Counted from the first letter of the stretch, positions 48,861 through 59,689 are shown. The stretch is 64,000 nt of DNA from Datisca glomerata (GCA_003255025.1 QANY01007196.1:236666-300665), one strand, 5' to 3'. Notes: generated by a model not told the origin, from the letters alone. A program made the numbers and translations.

Positions 48861-51800
48861 GCCGAGGAGAAAAGCAGTAGATAAGATAGAAGAAGGGACC
48901 AGGCCCCGGTAGAGTAGAGGAGACAGTTAGGATAACGGATTTTCATGTCTATATTGCGAGTTTACAGCTCGAATCTTTGACTAGTCTTCCTTACCTGCCT
49001 GAGAAGGAAAGACAGTTTGAATGAATCTAGCTTATTGCACTGCTTGAAGCTTGAATCTTGTTTTTCAATCTAGCTTATTGCACTGCTGGAATCTCGCCTA
49101 TTACCCTACCCACCGCTCCGGTTCTAAGCCAACCCTTACTTACAGAACTTATCTGTCTCAACTCGTGGACCTATCTATCCTCATCTTTTTTAGAGAGAGG
49201 GGCTTTTTGTGAAAGGCTATTCCCACGGATTGCTCGTCATTCTTTACCCCAATTAATGGTTTTTACTTTGTTTCAGCCATTCCTTCATTCGTATCCATCT
49301 ATACTAATGAATATCCTTATTTTATTCATCCAATGGTTAAGGAAATATATACATTAGTACTATCATTATTTATTGTACTTCTCTTTCCTGTTAATGTGTC
49401 CTCAAACTTCTGTGTAGGAGGTTACCATTCGGTCTCCTTACCGGAGTCCGACTTTCACCCCCCCAACACAGAAGCAAAAAAGAGCACTCTAAAGCGGTAA
49501 AGCGTAGAGCCCACCGGGCCTTACCTAACCTGGGGATGAAGGGTGCATCTTCCAGGTTAATGAAGGGGCGTGCAAGTCCTATTGTTGTGTTTTGGAATTA
49601 GGGAAGCAAAGCTTCAACAAGTAAAAGCTTCTTGGCAAAGCTTCAAACAAAGAGGTTGGGCTGTTCACTTCATTGATTTGACTACTCTTTACTTAAGATT
49701 AAAGATAGAGGTCGGGCGGGCATCGAAGGCTTGTTTAGTAGACATCAAGCTACGGCTTTGACGAGCAGCAACTACTCCTATCAAAATGAAAAGAAGCAAG
49801 CTCCTCTTGAAGAAGCGAACCCCTATCAGAGAAAGCCATTGCGCGCTAGCCTCTTGTTTGTATAGGGTTCCAAACCTGCGCACCCTGATGAAAAAGCCCT
49901 TTCTATGTTCTTAGTCTTAGTCAAACCTAAAGACGTCCTTATTGAAAACTAAAGTGCTAACGCGTCATATATTCTTATATAATTAGAAAAGCAACCTTAC
50001 TAATAAAGTCAAACGGGAACAAAGCCCCCGGATTTCAAAGTCAAGTTTCTCGCTTCTTGCTTGAGAAAGATTGCAGCGTTAGCGCCCTTCCTTTAGGGCG
50101 CCCTATAGACGTAAAGACTTGACTTCACTGAACCGGCAGTACGCTCCTACTACTCGTCCCTCGTCTGCTCGGGCCCACTCACTGAGCCATGATGCATGAC
50201 AGAAGAGAGCGAGCATAAAATGGAGTTTCCCTCTTGGGTGAGGTTCACGTCCCTTTTTTGGCGGCCCTAAAAGCCTTAGCCAACTGATGGGGGGATGCAG
50301 AGCAATAGGTCGCCAGTAGAAAGAGTTAAGCTACTAAGCCAAGCTGCTGTTGGGGAACTCGGTAGAAGCGATTTGCCGCTTCTGTCTCTTTAGGCTTCAC
50401 AATAGCTCCCACCATATAGAATGAAAAATGAGTCATTTCCATTTACTGATCTCATCTTTTATGGAATCGATCCCCTTTTTACTGTACAAGAATATGTGGA
50501 GCTCGGCATGTCTGGAAGCACATGAGAACGTTCTCTTACTGATATTATTACCAGTATCCGAGACTGGGTCATTCATAGCATGACTATACCTTCTCTATTC
50601 ATTTCTCGCCCTAGGCTCACCATTATTTCATTTCATTCTATTTATGGGTTCTAGCTCCAAAGAACATATACATGGAGCTATCTCGGCTTACGTACATCTC
50701 ATTGACCAAACGATCAGGTATACCACGCTACGTTGAAAGAGGACCTTACCTTCTTGAGTAATGAGAAGCAGGTTAGTCCCCGAAAATGCCTCTTCCTTTG
50801 TCGTTGGGGCTTACAATTCGGTGGCTTCTTTCTAACACCCCCCTTACTAGATCAAACAAATAAAGCTTCATTGAATGAATCAACTTCTCCCTCCCGAATA
50901 AGGGGCCCCATCCACTAACTACAAGACTCCAGCCTAACACCCAAGTTAGTTTGGTAAGCTGTAAGCTCATTCGCTTTTAGGATGATGTTTGGCCGTGCCA
51001 CTCTCCTCAGAGATGCAGGTATGCACGAACCACTTGGGCGAGGTGAGGGCCTAAGCAAACTACCAAAGGGCCTCAGGGCTCCCCTACGTAGTGATTCTCT
51101 CAATCATGTACGTAGGGGGTCGGTCAACTTGATGCGGGAGAGGCATGAGTGCAGTTCGATCTTGTGGTGTATTTGTTTGTAGTGAGTAGGGCCTCTTTCT
51201 CGTTGATCAGTTCGCAAACAACCGAATATACTACTGCAGGATCTTCCGCAGATTCTATTGTTATTGTTCTCTTTCAAGAGAGAGAAGGGCGACAATAAGA
51301 CAAATCGAATCAAGAAATGAACTTTCTTTGCCAGGAGAAGGAGAAAGATAAGGATAAGAAGAAGAAGGGCCGCTTTTCTTGTAACAAATCTATTCCATTG
51401 AATTTTTCTGGGGTATGGAGTGCTATTGCACGTGGCTGGAAAAAAGGAAGAAAGAACCAGAGTGCAAAGCAGAAATTGATTGACTTGGTTGGTTCAATGA
51501 CAGTCTCACTCGTGTATCCGCTGGCGGATCGGCCGCTCTTCCCTTTCCCTCTGGATTGTGGTTCATCCCTCATGGAGATCGCTCCCTCGCTCGTGTACTT
51601 GAGCCTACTCTAATCAAGACTGCTTTCTTTACTCACCTACGAAAACAATACTAGACTCGACTTCCACACCTGCCTCTCCACTCGTGTCTACTTTCACCAA
51701 CCGGTCTTCCCTTGCTCTTCCCCTTTCCTGGCTCACTCATTATGCAAGCAAGCAGCGGTTCAACGCTACACCGCTTTTGCGTAAATTCATTCCTGGGTCT

Positions 51801-51929
51801 CACTCCCACCTATTCCTACCGTCGAACGATAGAGCCAACGATGTCGAGTTGGCGGCGGAGAAAGACTCTTTTCTTATAAAAAAAAGGCTTGGGAAGGGGG
51901 GTTTACATACAAATGAGGCAAAGTGGTTT

Positions 51930-52124
51930 ATGATTGAATCTCAGAGGCATTCTTATCATTTGGTAGATCCAAGTCCATGGCCAATTTCGGGTTCACTCGG
52001 AGCTTTGGCAACCACCGTAGGAGATGTGATGTACATGTACTCATTTCAAGGGGGTGCAACACTTCTCAGTTTGAGCCTCATATTTATCCTATATACCATG
52101 TTCGTATGGTAGCGCGATGTTCCA
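51930..52124 (+). pseudogene. cox3: cox3 5' fragment (mitochondrial cytochrome c oxidase subunit 3)
   Basis: ATG at 51930 starts [20 protein letters not shown], the N-terminus of plant COX3. It continues through [10 protein letters not shown] and [10 protein letters not shown] to ILYTMFVW, about 60 codons of roughly 265. The next codon, normally Trp, is TAG (52110-52112). Homology ends ~12 bases later and unrelated mitochondrial-like sequence follows, so this is a truncated copy (or a mitochondrial recombination product carried over). Confidence 0.92.
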
Positions 52125-53046
52125 ACGTGGGTTCGCTTCCCCCGTCTTGTTTCTGGCAAAGTGAAAGATCTGATCCAATAGAAATCCTGCCTATTGAGCG
52201 CAACTGATATGCGGCTACGGCTAGGTGATCATATCCTGCCATAAAATGATTTTATATGTATAGAGAGATCCCCTAGATATACAAATAGAATAGTTGTTTT
52301 CATGGATAGACAGAGATTCCATTGATTCTGAGTTTTGGGGCTGAAAAAGCTCGTCGATCCAAATGAATCATTCTTTTGGTCTCTCTTCACTCCCTGCCCC
52401 GAAACTGATCCACAGCACAGTGCCAATTCACTTCACGTGCGGGAAGGCAACGAAGTTCAGTTCATGAGACCACGGCGGAGTGGAGCAGCCGTGACACGAA
52501 GTTCCTTACCTTAGCTGGATCTCGCTGGTGCCACCTAAACGGTAGGTAGGCGATGGATGTGTGACGTTTAGAGTTGTCATTCGTGCACCTGTCCCAAATG
52601 GAAGAATGAGTGATCCGTTCCCCTGCAGATCATGGCCTTACCACTCGGTCCCTGATGGCCAGCGGGGGATTCGGTATAGCAGCTCACGTTCATTTGCACT
52701 GCGCGTTCCCACTGGACTGGACACGTGTTAGCTGTAGGAAGTGCGGTTCTGAAAGTGACTTCGGTTCGCCAGTTCAGGCTCAACTCCTCGCTTTACGTTA
52801 GCGGACCTACAGGTCGAGCCAGGGCTCTGCGCTCTTTCTTTCTGTGTGGGACGATGCCGGGGAGAGAAGGGAATGTGTCGAGGCGGCGAACAACAAGACT
52901 ACAACTACATTTTAGCTTTTCCCTCCATGAGATGAGCCCAGTGCATTGGGCGCTCTACGTACGATGTAGACTCCATCAGAAAGAAATCGATATGTATCTG
53001 ATGGATCAAGAATAAATAGTTGTCTCATCAATAGATAGAAAGAGGG

Positions 53047-53397
53047 TCTTTCCCCTTATTATTGCTCCTAGCCTTTTTAGTGCTAGCTGAACGTAAAGTA
53101 ATGGCTTTTGTGCAACGTCAAAAGGGTACTGATGTAGTGGGATCGTTCGGATTGGTACAACCTCTAGCAGATGGTTTGAAATTGATTATAAAAGAACCTA
53201 TTTCACCAAGTAGTGCTAATTTCTCCCTTTTTAGAATGGCTCCAGTGACTACATTTATGTTAAGTCTGGTCACTCGGGCCGTTGTACCTTTTGATTATGG
53301 TATGGTATTGTCAGATCCGAACATAGGGCTACTTTATTTGTTTGCCATATCTTCACTAGGTGTTTATGGAATTATTATAGCAGGTTGGTCTAGTAAT
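53047..53397 (+). pseudogene. nad1: nad1 exon 1 fragment (mitochondrial NADH dehydrogenase subunit 1)
   Basis: The frame reads [20 protein letters not shown], then [20 protein letters not shown], to [11 protein letters not shown]. It ends at Asn129, exactly where exon 1 of trans-spliced plant nad1 ends. The first ~15 codons are diverged or missing. Differences such as QRQKGTD where RRKGPD is usual suggest nuclear drift. It remains open but cannot make a whole protein. Confidence 0.93.
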
Positions 53398-53570
53398 TAG
53401 GGGGCAGCCGTTCGGTCGCCTATGATACTAGGACCAATCGGTCAAAAATGGGTTTGTGCCACAGGTGTTAAACGATCTACTCTACACAGGTGTGGGCTTA
53501 CAGGGCTAGGGCTCATAAAACCTTTCTTTCATTCATCAAAAATGGGTTTGTGCCGCAGGTGTTGAACGAT
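53398..53570 (+). other. 5' half of the trans-spliced nad1 group II intron 1
   Basis: Sequence directly after nad1 exon 1 (GCAGCCGTTCGGTCGCC, CCAATCGGTCAAAAATGGG) resembles the 5' half of the nad1 trans-splicing intron of plant mitochondria. It runs into a TTC array. Assignment rests on position and recollection. Confidence 0.55.
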
Positions 53571-53860
53571 CTTCTTCTTCTTCTTCTTCTTCTTCTTCTT
53601 CTTCTTCTTCTTCTTCTTCTTCTTCTTCTTCTTCTTCTCTTCTTCTTCTTCTTCTTCTTCTTCTTCTTCTTCTTCTGCATGAAGGTGTTGAACGATCTAC
53701 TCTACACAGGTGTGGGCTTACAGGGCTAGGGCTCATAAAACCTTTCTTTCATTCATCAAAAATGGGTTTGTGCCGCAGGTGTTGAACGATCTTCTTCTTC
53801 TTCTTCTTCTTCTTCTTCTTCTTCTTCTTCTTCTTCTTCTTCTTCTTCTTCTTCTGCAGC
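53466..53860. repeat. 220-bp tandem duplication containing TTC triplet arrays
   Basis: GGTGTTAAACGATCTACTCT at 53465 recurs with one change at ~53685, and the following TGTGGGCTTACAGGGC (53490, 53710) recurs identically, giving a period of 220 bp. Each copy ends in a TTC array: 53572-53675 (longer, with a TCTCTT break) and 53791-53855. The mitochondrial intron sequence was therefore duplicated together with, or through, the triplet array after integration. Confidence 0.93.
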
Positions 53861-54109
53861 TTTATACCTGTTCCTCAATCCAGGAGATACAAGCTAAAAC
53901 TCCTCCACCATAAAAACCCAAAATCACGATTGAACCAGTAATGCTTAGACCTCCTTTAGATGTTCAGAATTTTAAATTAAAATCCAGTAAGAAGGAGGAC
54001 GATTTCATGGAAACCATTATGGATAAGATCAAGAATTTGAAGATCTCGACACCTGATAAGAACTCCACCCTTGTTGAGAAGAAGAAGCTTTTCCTTTTGT
54101 GTTTAATAG
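53861..54109 (+). pseudogene. Short coding-like remnant of unknown origin
   Basis: From ~53932 a reading frame starts EPVMLRPPLDVQNFKLKS and continues with METIMDKIKNLKISTPDKN before becoming hydrophobic and unconvincing. It may be the last part of a retroelement gene, since LTR-like sequence and a tRNA primer site follow, but I recognise no domain. Confidence 0.3.
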
Positions 54110-54647
54110 AATGCTCATGTGTTGAGCCCTTATGTTTGCCTTTACATTCTCTCTCTAAATTCTCTCTCTCATTTCTTATCTCCATTACTGTGCTGCTCAA
54201 ACCTGCACATACATAACGCTGTTGTGCTCAGGAGCTCCAGTGCTCCCTAACCGTAACTTTCTTTTACTCTCCATATTCTCTATTCATGAGACCATGTATG
54301 TACTAATATAAACTGTATATAACCATGACTATAAGCTCTACTAGTCATGATCTTGTTGCTAACTCAAAGGCACTCAATGTGTAACTATTACGGTTGAGGA
54401 AGTACTCATTATACTACAGTAAGTTCAGGAAACAATCAATGAACACTAAGTGGGACGTCACTCAAGTTTCATTTGGGTAAGGTCCATTGAGCAAAGATTG
54501 CGTTAAGACCGTTGACCCCTGTAAAATGTTGACAGACGTGCTCAGTGTGAGTTATTTTGTTATCTAAATTAACTGGACCTGTAGTGTTTCGCCTCCTCAC
54601 TGGATGGGTGCACATAGGTTAGCCTCAAGTTGGTATTAGAGCCATGA
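54110..54647 (+). mobile_element. LTR-like segment with initiator-Met tRNA primer site
   Basis: TGGTATTAGAGCCATGA at 54631-54647 differs by one base from the copia primer site TGGTATCAGAGCCATGA. The preceding ~500 bp would be the LTR; its start (perhaps near 54100) is not defined because no second LTR is in the window. The His-rich reading frame at 54712 lies where gag would be. Confidence 0.5.
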
Positions 54648-54711
54648 TTAGTCTTGGTTATAGTACTGTTTATATCTTCTTTACATTTGGCATACATGGT
54701 CACACACATAC

Positions 54712-55263
54712 ATGTCTGACCTTAGCTCTGCACCTATACAATCCGTAGCTAATACAGTAACATCCACATCTGAGGTAACCGAATTAATTGCATATCAAGA
54801 TATAAAAGAAGCCTTAGATAAATGGACTATACCTAAGGTAAAACCTGAAACAGTATATAAAATTGGAACATTTGATTTCACTAGCCGAAAGATCATTAAA
54901 ACATTTGAATATGCCATCCCATTACAGCATAATGATGATGTTTTATATCTGTTGCATTTACATGAACATGGACATGGACATGGACATGGACATCAACATG
55001 AACATGGACATGAACATGGACATGAACATGGACATGAACATGGACATGAACATGGACATGAACATGGACATGGACATCAACATGAACATCAACATGAACA
55101 TCAACATGAACATCAACATGAACATCAACATCAACATCAACATGAACATCAACATCAACATCAACATGAACATCATGAACATGAACAAGAACATGAACAT
55201 GATGAACATGAACATGAACATGAACATGATTTGATTTTTGCATGTGAAAGGGAAATAAAATGA
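54712..55263 (+). CDS. 183-residue ORF with long His-Glu/His-Gly/His-Gln repeat tail
   Basis: The ORF begins MSDLSSAPIQSV 65 bp after a copia-like primer site, so its position is that of a gag gene. Residues 1-80 are non-repetitive and soluble-looking (EALDKWTIPKV, YKIGTFDFTS). Residues ~83-170 are an alternating His repeat (HEHGHG, HQHEHQ) encoded by a hexanucleotide microsatellite, which makes several other frames open as well. The non-repetitive part matches no family I can name. His-rich stretches can bind Zn or Ni, but nothing links this one to metal handling. It may be a decayed retroelement gag whose C-terminus was overrun by repeat expansion. Confidence 0.35.
   Translation: MSDLSSAPIQSVANTVTSTSEVTELIAYQDIKEALDKWTIPKVKPETVYKIGTFDFTSRKIIKTFEYAIPLQHNDDVLYLLHLHEHGHGHGHGHQHEHGHEHGHEHGHEHGHEHGHEHGHGHQHEHQHEHQHEHQHEHQHQHQHEHQHQHQHEHHEHEQEHEHDEHEHEHEHDLIFACEREIK
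54958..55230. repeat. CATGAA/CATGGA/CATCAA hexanucleotide array
   Basis: About 270 bp of CATGAACATGGA followed by CATCAACATGAA units, all built on a CAT-NNN frame. It has changed by slippage while keeping the same reading frame. Confidence 0.95.
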
Positions 55264-56343
55264 TGAAGAAAGAGAGAGTTGTCATGCTTGATGTTGTTAT
55301 GGTGAGCCAAGAGCATAAAATTTTTAGTTTTTGAAAAGTGGTATAAAAATTCTAACAAAAAATAAAAAAAAGTATATTTATGCAAATAACCCTTTTAATT
55401 AAACCAAACAATTTTATTCAACAAATGGAGAACCAACAAAAATTAGAGAATAAAATAGTGGATCAATATACATACGAATTGTAGAATCATTGTATGTTCC
55501 ACTTGAATGAATTATATAAAGCAAATAATCATGACAATTTGATAAAGTATATGTCTGTCTATTATCTTTATGTTAATTTAGAAAATTTACAGAGGTCGTA
55601 TAATGTAAAACAAATTATTTATGTAACATATATTATTTGTTATTGTCAAAATTATAATTTTATAAAAAGAAATACAATGGTGAATGTACGAGCATTGAAT
55701 AAAAACTTAATAACTACATCCACTTATTTTATCAGATAATAAATACAATTGGAAAACAATCAATATTCATAGAGTGAGTTATTTTGCATTTTAAATAAAA
55801 TAAGATGACTCTTTTAAAAATTAAATAATACTATGTTCTAATCTTTGATAAGTTCAAATTAAAAACGAGGAAAGTATATTCTTGACCCATATCTTTTGGG
55901 GTAAGTTTCTTACTAAACCTCAGACTTCAAAAAATTCTAAATTAGACTTTAGAATTATACAAATATTTTGAATGAGAACTTCCGTCCAATTTCTTTTAGA
56001 AAATGTTCGCTAATCGTTCACAATAATTGTTCACACCAGCCATTAAATACACAGAGAGGAGTAGGTCCACAAAAGCATGCCCAATTGTGCATTTAACAGT
56101 TGGACAAAATGTTTATTTTAACACGTCTCGTAACTCTAATGTCTAGCTTGAAATTTTTTGAAGTCTATAGTAAAATTGATAGGTGGCCAAAGTGTATTTT
56201 ATCAATTAAAAAGTGTTGAAAGATAACTTTGTGAAAATAATTTTTTATTGGCAATGACTCAAAAGTCTAAATTCATTTTATTGAATTATTTTTTTGTCAA
56301 ATATTTTATCCAATTCTTAATTGGAAGGAATGTCAAACAAGCA
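55264..56343. other. Intergenic, AT-rich
   Basis: I see no gene or element boundary. A short frame at 55494-55739 has AT-driven composition and no recognisable product. Confidence 0.5.
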
Positions 56344-56588
56344 ATTTATTATGGGTTTTTGCCTAAACTATAACCATAAGAAATATTTTTACTGATTTTG
56401 ACTTTAATAATATTAATAAATAGTTAATTTTAAAATAAATCATAAAAAATGGCCACAAATATAAAAAACATCAAAATAGTCTCTAGATATGATTTTCAAG
56501 AAAAACAGACTTTCACGCGGAGAGAGAGTCTGGCGCGCACGGGCACCGGTGCCTAGATTTCATCAGTTTATATATATATACAATAAAT

Positions 56589-56700
56589 ATTTTATATACC
56601 TGTGTAATTTTTACAGTATATTTTATATACCTATATAATTTTTGTAGTATATTTTATATACCCGTGTTATTTTTGCAGCATATTTTAGATATACAATATA
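56589..56700. repeat. ~39-bp tandem repeat, three copies
   Basis: TATTTTATATACC(T/C)(G/A)T followed by AATTTTT(A/G)CAG/GTAG recurs at ~56589, ~56627 and ~56650-56690 inside the left arm of the Mutator-like element. Confidence 0.75.
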
Positions 56701-57299
56701 TATTATATAAACTTTACGGACAAAAATACCAAATTCGCTAGCGCGGGTGGGGAACAACTTTTGGCGTGAATTATATGTTTTTTTTAAATATGGGTGGCTA
56801 TTTTTTATTTTTGTTTAATTTTTGACCATTTTTTTTAAAAAAATGGCTTATTCTTGATGATCACCCTTTTGACTTCTCCATATCCCTGGCCCATTATCCA
56901 CTTATTTTTTCTCCAATTCTTTCCCTTTATACATTTCTTACATTCATTCAATCAAATGACAAATCATTCTCTTCAACCCATCTTTACTCTCTTTCTTCAC
57001 CTACTCTCTCTCATCTTAATCCCAAATCAAAACACGAAGCTCACATTACCCCATCCATCAATGATGACCTCTTCAACTCCATCTTCACTCTCTTTCTTCA
57101 CTTCTTCTATCTTCCTCACTTCCTCTAATAAAAAAGTTTCAAGGAGAAAAATGGATAATTAGGTGAAAAAATGAATATTTTGTTGGATGAATTGAAAAAA
57201 TTTCAACTAGAAAAACAGGTATTGAGGTGAAAAATTGGTATTTTGGTTAAAAAAATGGGCATTTCATTGGAGGGCTTGAAATGTTTTTCAAGGAGAAAA

Positions 57300-58110
57300 A
57301 ATGATTTTGAAGGGATGTCACATCAACAAGCAATATGTTGAAGACGATGGCTTCAAGATGCCTTCTTGATGTCTACAAGATGGTGTCAAGATCATCTTGA
57401 AGCTCTCTTAAAACCTACAAGATGACTTCAAGATGATATTGAAGCAATCTTGTAGACTTTAAGATAGCTTTAAGATGATCTTGAAGAAATCTTGTATACT
57501 TTAAGACAACGTCAAGATCATCTTAAAGTCTTCAATGAATTTTTTTACACCGAGTTAAGTCTAGAATATATATATATATATATATAGTTTCACATCGAGA
57601 TGATCTTGAAGCTCTCTTAAAGAAATCATAGAATTTAAGATGATTTTGAAGCAATCTTAAAGGCTATAAACGATGTCAAGATCATGTTGAAGCCGTCTTA
57701 AAACCTACAAGACGGCTTAAAGATGATCTTGAAGCCATCTGGAATCAATCTTATAGACTTTTTGATGGCGTCAAGATTATCTTGAAGTTTTCAATGGATT
57801 TTTTACTCCAACTTTATTTTTTGTATCATAAAGAACCAACCGAACCGATAAAGGGATATGAAATATTTTTTAATTTTTTTTAAAGTCAATTCAAGTAGGC
57901 GTAAAAAAATCCATCGAAGACTTCAAGATGATCTTGACGCCATTTTTAAGTCTACAAGATAGCTTCAATATCATCTTGAAGCTATCTTGAAGTCTAGAAA
58001 ATTACTTTGAGATGATTTCAAGATCATCTTGAAGCCGTATTGTAGATTTTAAGAGGTCTCGAGATGATATTAAAATTGTCTTGTAGACTTCAAGAAGGCA
58101 TCATGAAGTC
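57300..58110. repeat. Palindrome-rich core: CTTCAAGATGATCTTGAAG units
   Basis: The core of the Mutator-like element is filled with variants of CTTCAAGATGATCTTGAAG, itself a perfect palindrome around a central G, and ATCTTGTAGACTTTAAGAT linkers, on both sides of the centre of symmetry. I see some 15-20 recognisable half or whole units. No coding potential. Confidence 0.85.
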
Positions 58111-58510
58111 ATTGTCTTCAACATACTACTTGTTGTAATGACATCCCTCCATACCCATTTTTTCTCCTTAAAATTTTTTTATTAGAGGAAGTGAGGGAGA
58201 TAGAGGAAGTGAAGTTGGAGTTGAAGAGGTAGCCATTGATGGAGGAAGTAAAGTGAGCTTTGAGTTTTGATATGGGATAAATAGGAGAGAGAGAGAGAGA
58301 GAGTAGGTGAAGAAAGAGAGTGAAAATGGGTTGAAGAAAATGATTTGACATTTGATTGTTAGGTGTAGGAAGGGTATAATGGTGAATAATTAGAGAAAAA
58401 ATAGGTGAATGGTGGGCCAAGGGTATAGATCAGTAAAAATTAGTGGAAATGTTTATTTTAGCCATTTAGCTCTCCTACGGTTCTAGTTTAGGCAAAAGCC
58501 CATTTATTAT

Positions 58511-59689
58511 TAGAAATTGAGCTCGGCTACGATGAATGTGGGTGAGAAAGACCATTTGCATGCAACTTCTACTTCCCCTTTGATAAATGAGAAACTCGAT
58601 ATGGGACGATCGATGTTAGCATGATCTCCAAATATTTTCTACCCCCAAAAGAAGACGAATCCTAGATAATTATATATGTTGGCGGTTATATCTCAGAAGG
58701 AAAACTACGTCAGCAATGTCTTCACTTCACTCTCAACACTTAGAAAGTAGAAAGCTAGGTAAAGTAAGAGATTCAGAAGAAGGGATGATCTTTTTTTTTT
58801 CCTTTCGAAGCTTAAGTCAGTAGGGTGGTAGAAGAGAGTAAAGTCGAGAGTAAGCTGGTCGTTGTTGTCCACCTTAATGAATGCCATTACCTTCATTTTT
58901 TTATAGTGTCAGTTCAGCAACTAGGTTAGCTAGCTCAGGGCTATCTCAAATAAGGACAAAAGTCATCCCACCAATGAGGCACCACCTTGAATAATATAAA
59001 TCCATGGACTCTCCTTATTGGCATGGCAGTGGTATGAAGTGGAAGGTGATGACGTGGGGTGTCAGGAAACGTCTATTCATGTACCTGGGCAAGGTACTTT
59101 CTTGGCCTTCATCGGAGCGTATGCAGCTAATACGTCTGATGATATCTTGACACAGTCAAGTTGATTGACTCCATGAATGATGTGTATTGTATGTTGAATT
59201 CCGACTTGGCCCCTAATTGGTCGAGGTACATTTAATGATGTCGATGACACATTTTCCCCTCCAAGGCAGTTTAGGCCTTAGCCTGGGGGTTCAAGACAGG
59301 GATGTAGGAAATTTTCCCGCCTAAAGATTCCCCTTCTACTCGGGTGCTTTCCTTTATTCTTAGACTTAGGTAATTATGGAGTTTGTTGAGCTTTCATTCC
59401 TTATCTTAGTGAAACTGAGACCATGCTATGCCATTTGATGCTCAATTGCCTCATCCTCAACGAGATGTTGCTTAAGGTTTTTTCCATGGACATATCTTAA
59501 ATAACATGAGCCTTGAATGTCTTCAATTAGACTAGAGCATTAAATTCTTTTGCTTTCAAAGGGGAATGGAGAAACGAAGAGAGGAGGAAAGTGGTTCAAT
59601 GGTGGAGTTTGTCTCTTAAAAATGGTTTGCTTTCTTTAGTCACTTTAAGGTAAGGTACTTTTCTAGGCCATGCTCATCATTTGGTGGTT
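58511..59689. other. Intergenic, possible LTR-like remnants
   Basis: Mixed-composition DNA with higher GC from ~59000. TTGATTGACTCCATGAATG-like text near 59160 suggests a decayed retroelement, but there is no primer site, coding region or paired repeat to prove it. Confidence 0.4.

Larger units (their letters stand above)
46707..53570. other. Nuclear insertion of mitochondrial DNA (NUMT), ~6.9 kb
   Basis: Base composition rises abruptly from AT-rich to nearly even GC at the end of the GAA array and falls again after the TTC arrays. Within it lie fragments of three plant mitochondrial genes on the + strand: cox2 (48237-48757), cox3 (51930-52124) and nad1 exon 1 (53047-53397). The cox2 and nad1 fragments are followed by group-II-intron-like sequence, so the transfer was of DNA and not cDNA. 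The cox2 reading frame has three stops, so the copy is not functional. The stretches between (46707-48190, 48860-51900, 52130-53040) look like plant mitochondrial spacer; short open frames there have no recognisable product. The exact edges are uncertain because of the triplet arrays. Confidence 0.85.
56353..58501. mobile_element. Mutator-like element with long inverted arms (2,149 bp), 9-bp target duplication
   Basis: The ends GGGTTTTTGCCTAAACTA (56353) and, reverse-complemented, GGGCTTTTGCCTAAACTA (58501) form the inverted repeat. The flanks ATTTATTAT at 56344-56352 and ATTTATTAT at 58502-58510 are a perfect 9-bp target duplication, diagnostic of Mutator-like elements. The arms pair over long distances: ~56860-57390 against ~58070-58430 (for example TCTTCAACCCATCTTTACTC against its near-copy on the other strand). 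The left arm carries an extra ~430 bp (56390-56820) including a 38-bp tandem repeat. No transposase; the matching short reading frames in both arms simply reflect the inverted repeat. Confidence 0.85.

Noticed and set aside
47015..52207. Several 60-140 residue frames in the mitochondrial-like segment (for example 47015-47275, 49058-49357, 51317-51613)
   Set aside because: No recognisable product; plant mitochondrial spacer DNA often has open frames by chance. Only cox2, cox3 and nad1 fragments are recognisable.
46707..53570. Real mitochondrial genome contig
   Set aside because: The cox2 frame has three stops, genes are fragments, and both sides are nuclear-type repeats, which fits a nuclear insertion better. 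A chimeric assembly is not fully excluded.
54712..55263. Zn transporter (ZIP/CDF) or metallochaperone, suggested by the His-rich tail
   Set aside because: No membrane helices or family motifs in the non-repetitive part; the His tract is explained by a microsatellite.
54896..55285. Alternating His-Val and Met-Phe frames on the minus strand, Asn-Met-Asp frame on the plus strand
   Set aside because: Shadow frames of the CAT-NNN hexanucleotide array.
56854..58420. Two similar ~100-residue proteins on opposite strands
   Set aside because: They are the two inverted arms of the Mutator-like element read outward to inward; the composition is low-complexity.
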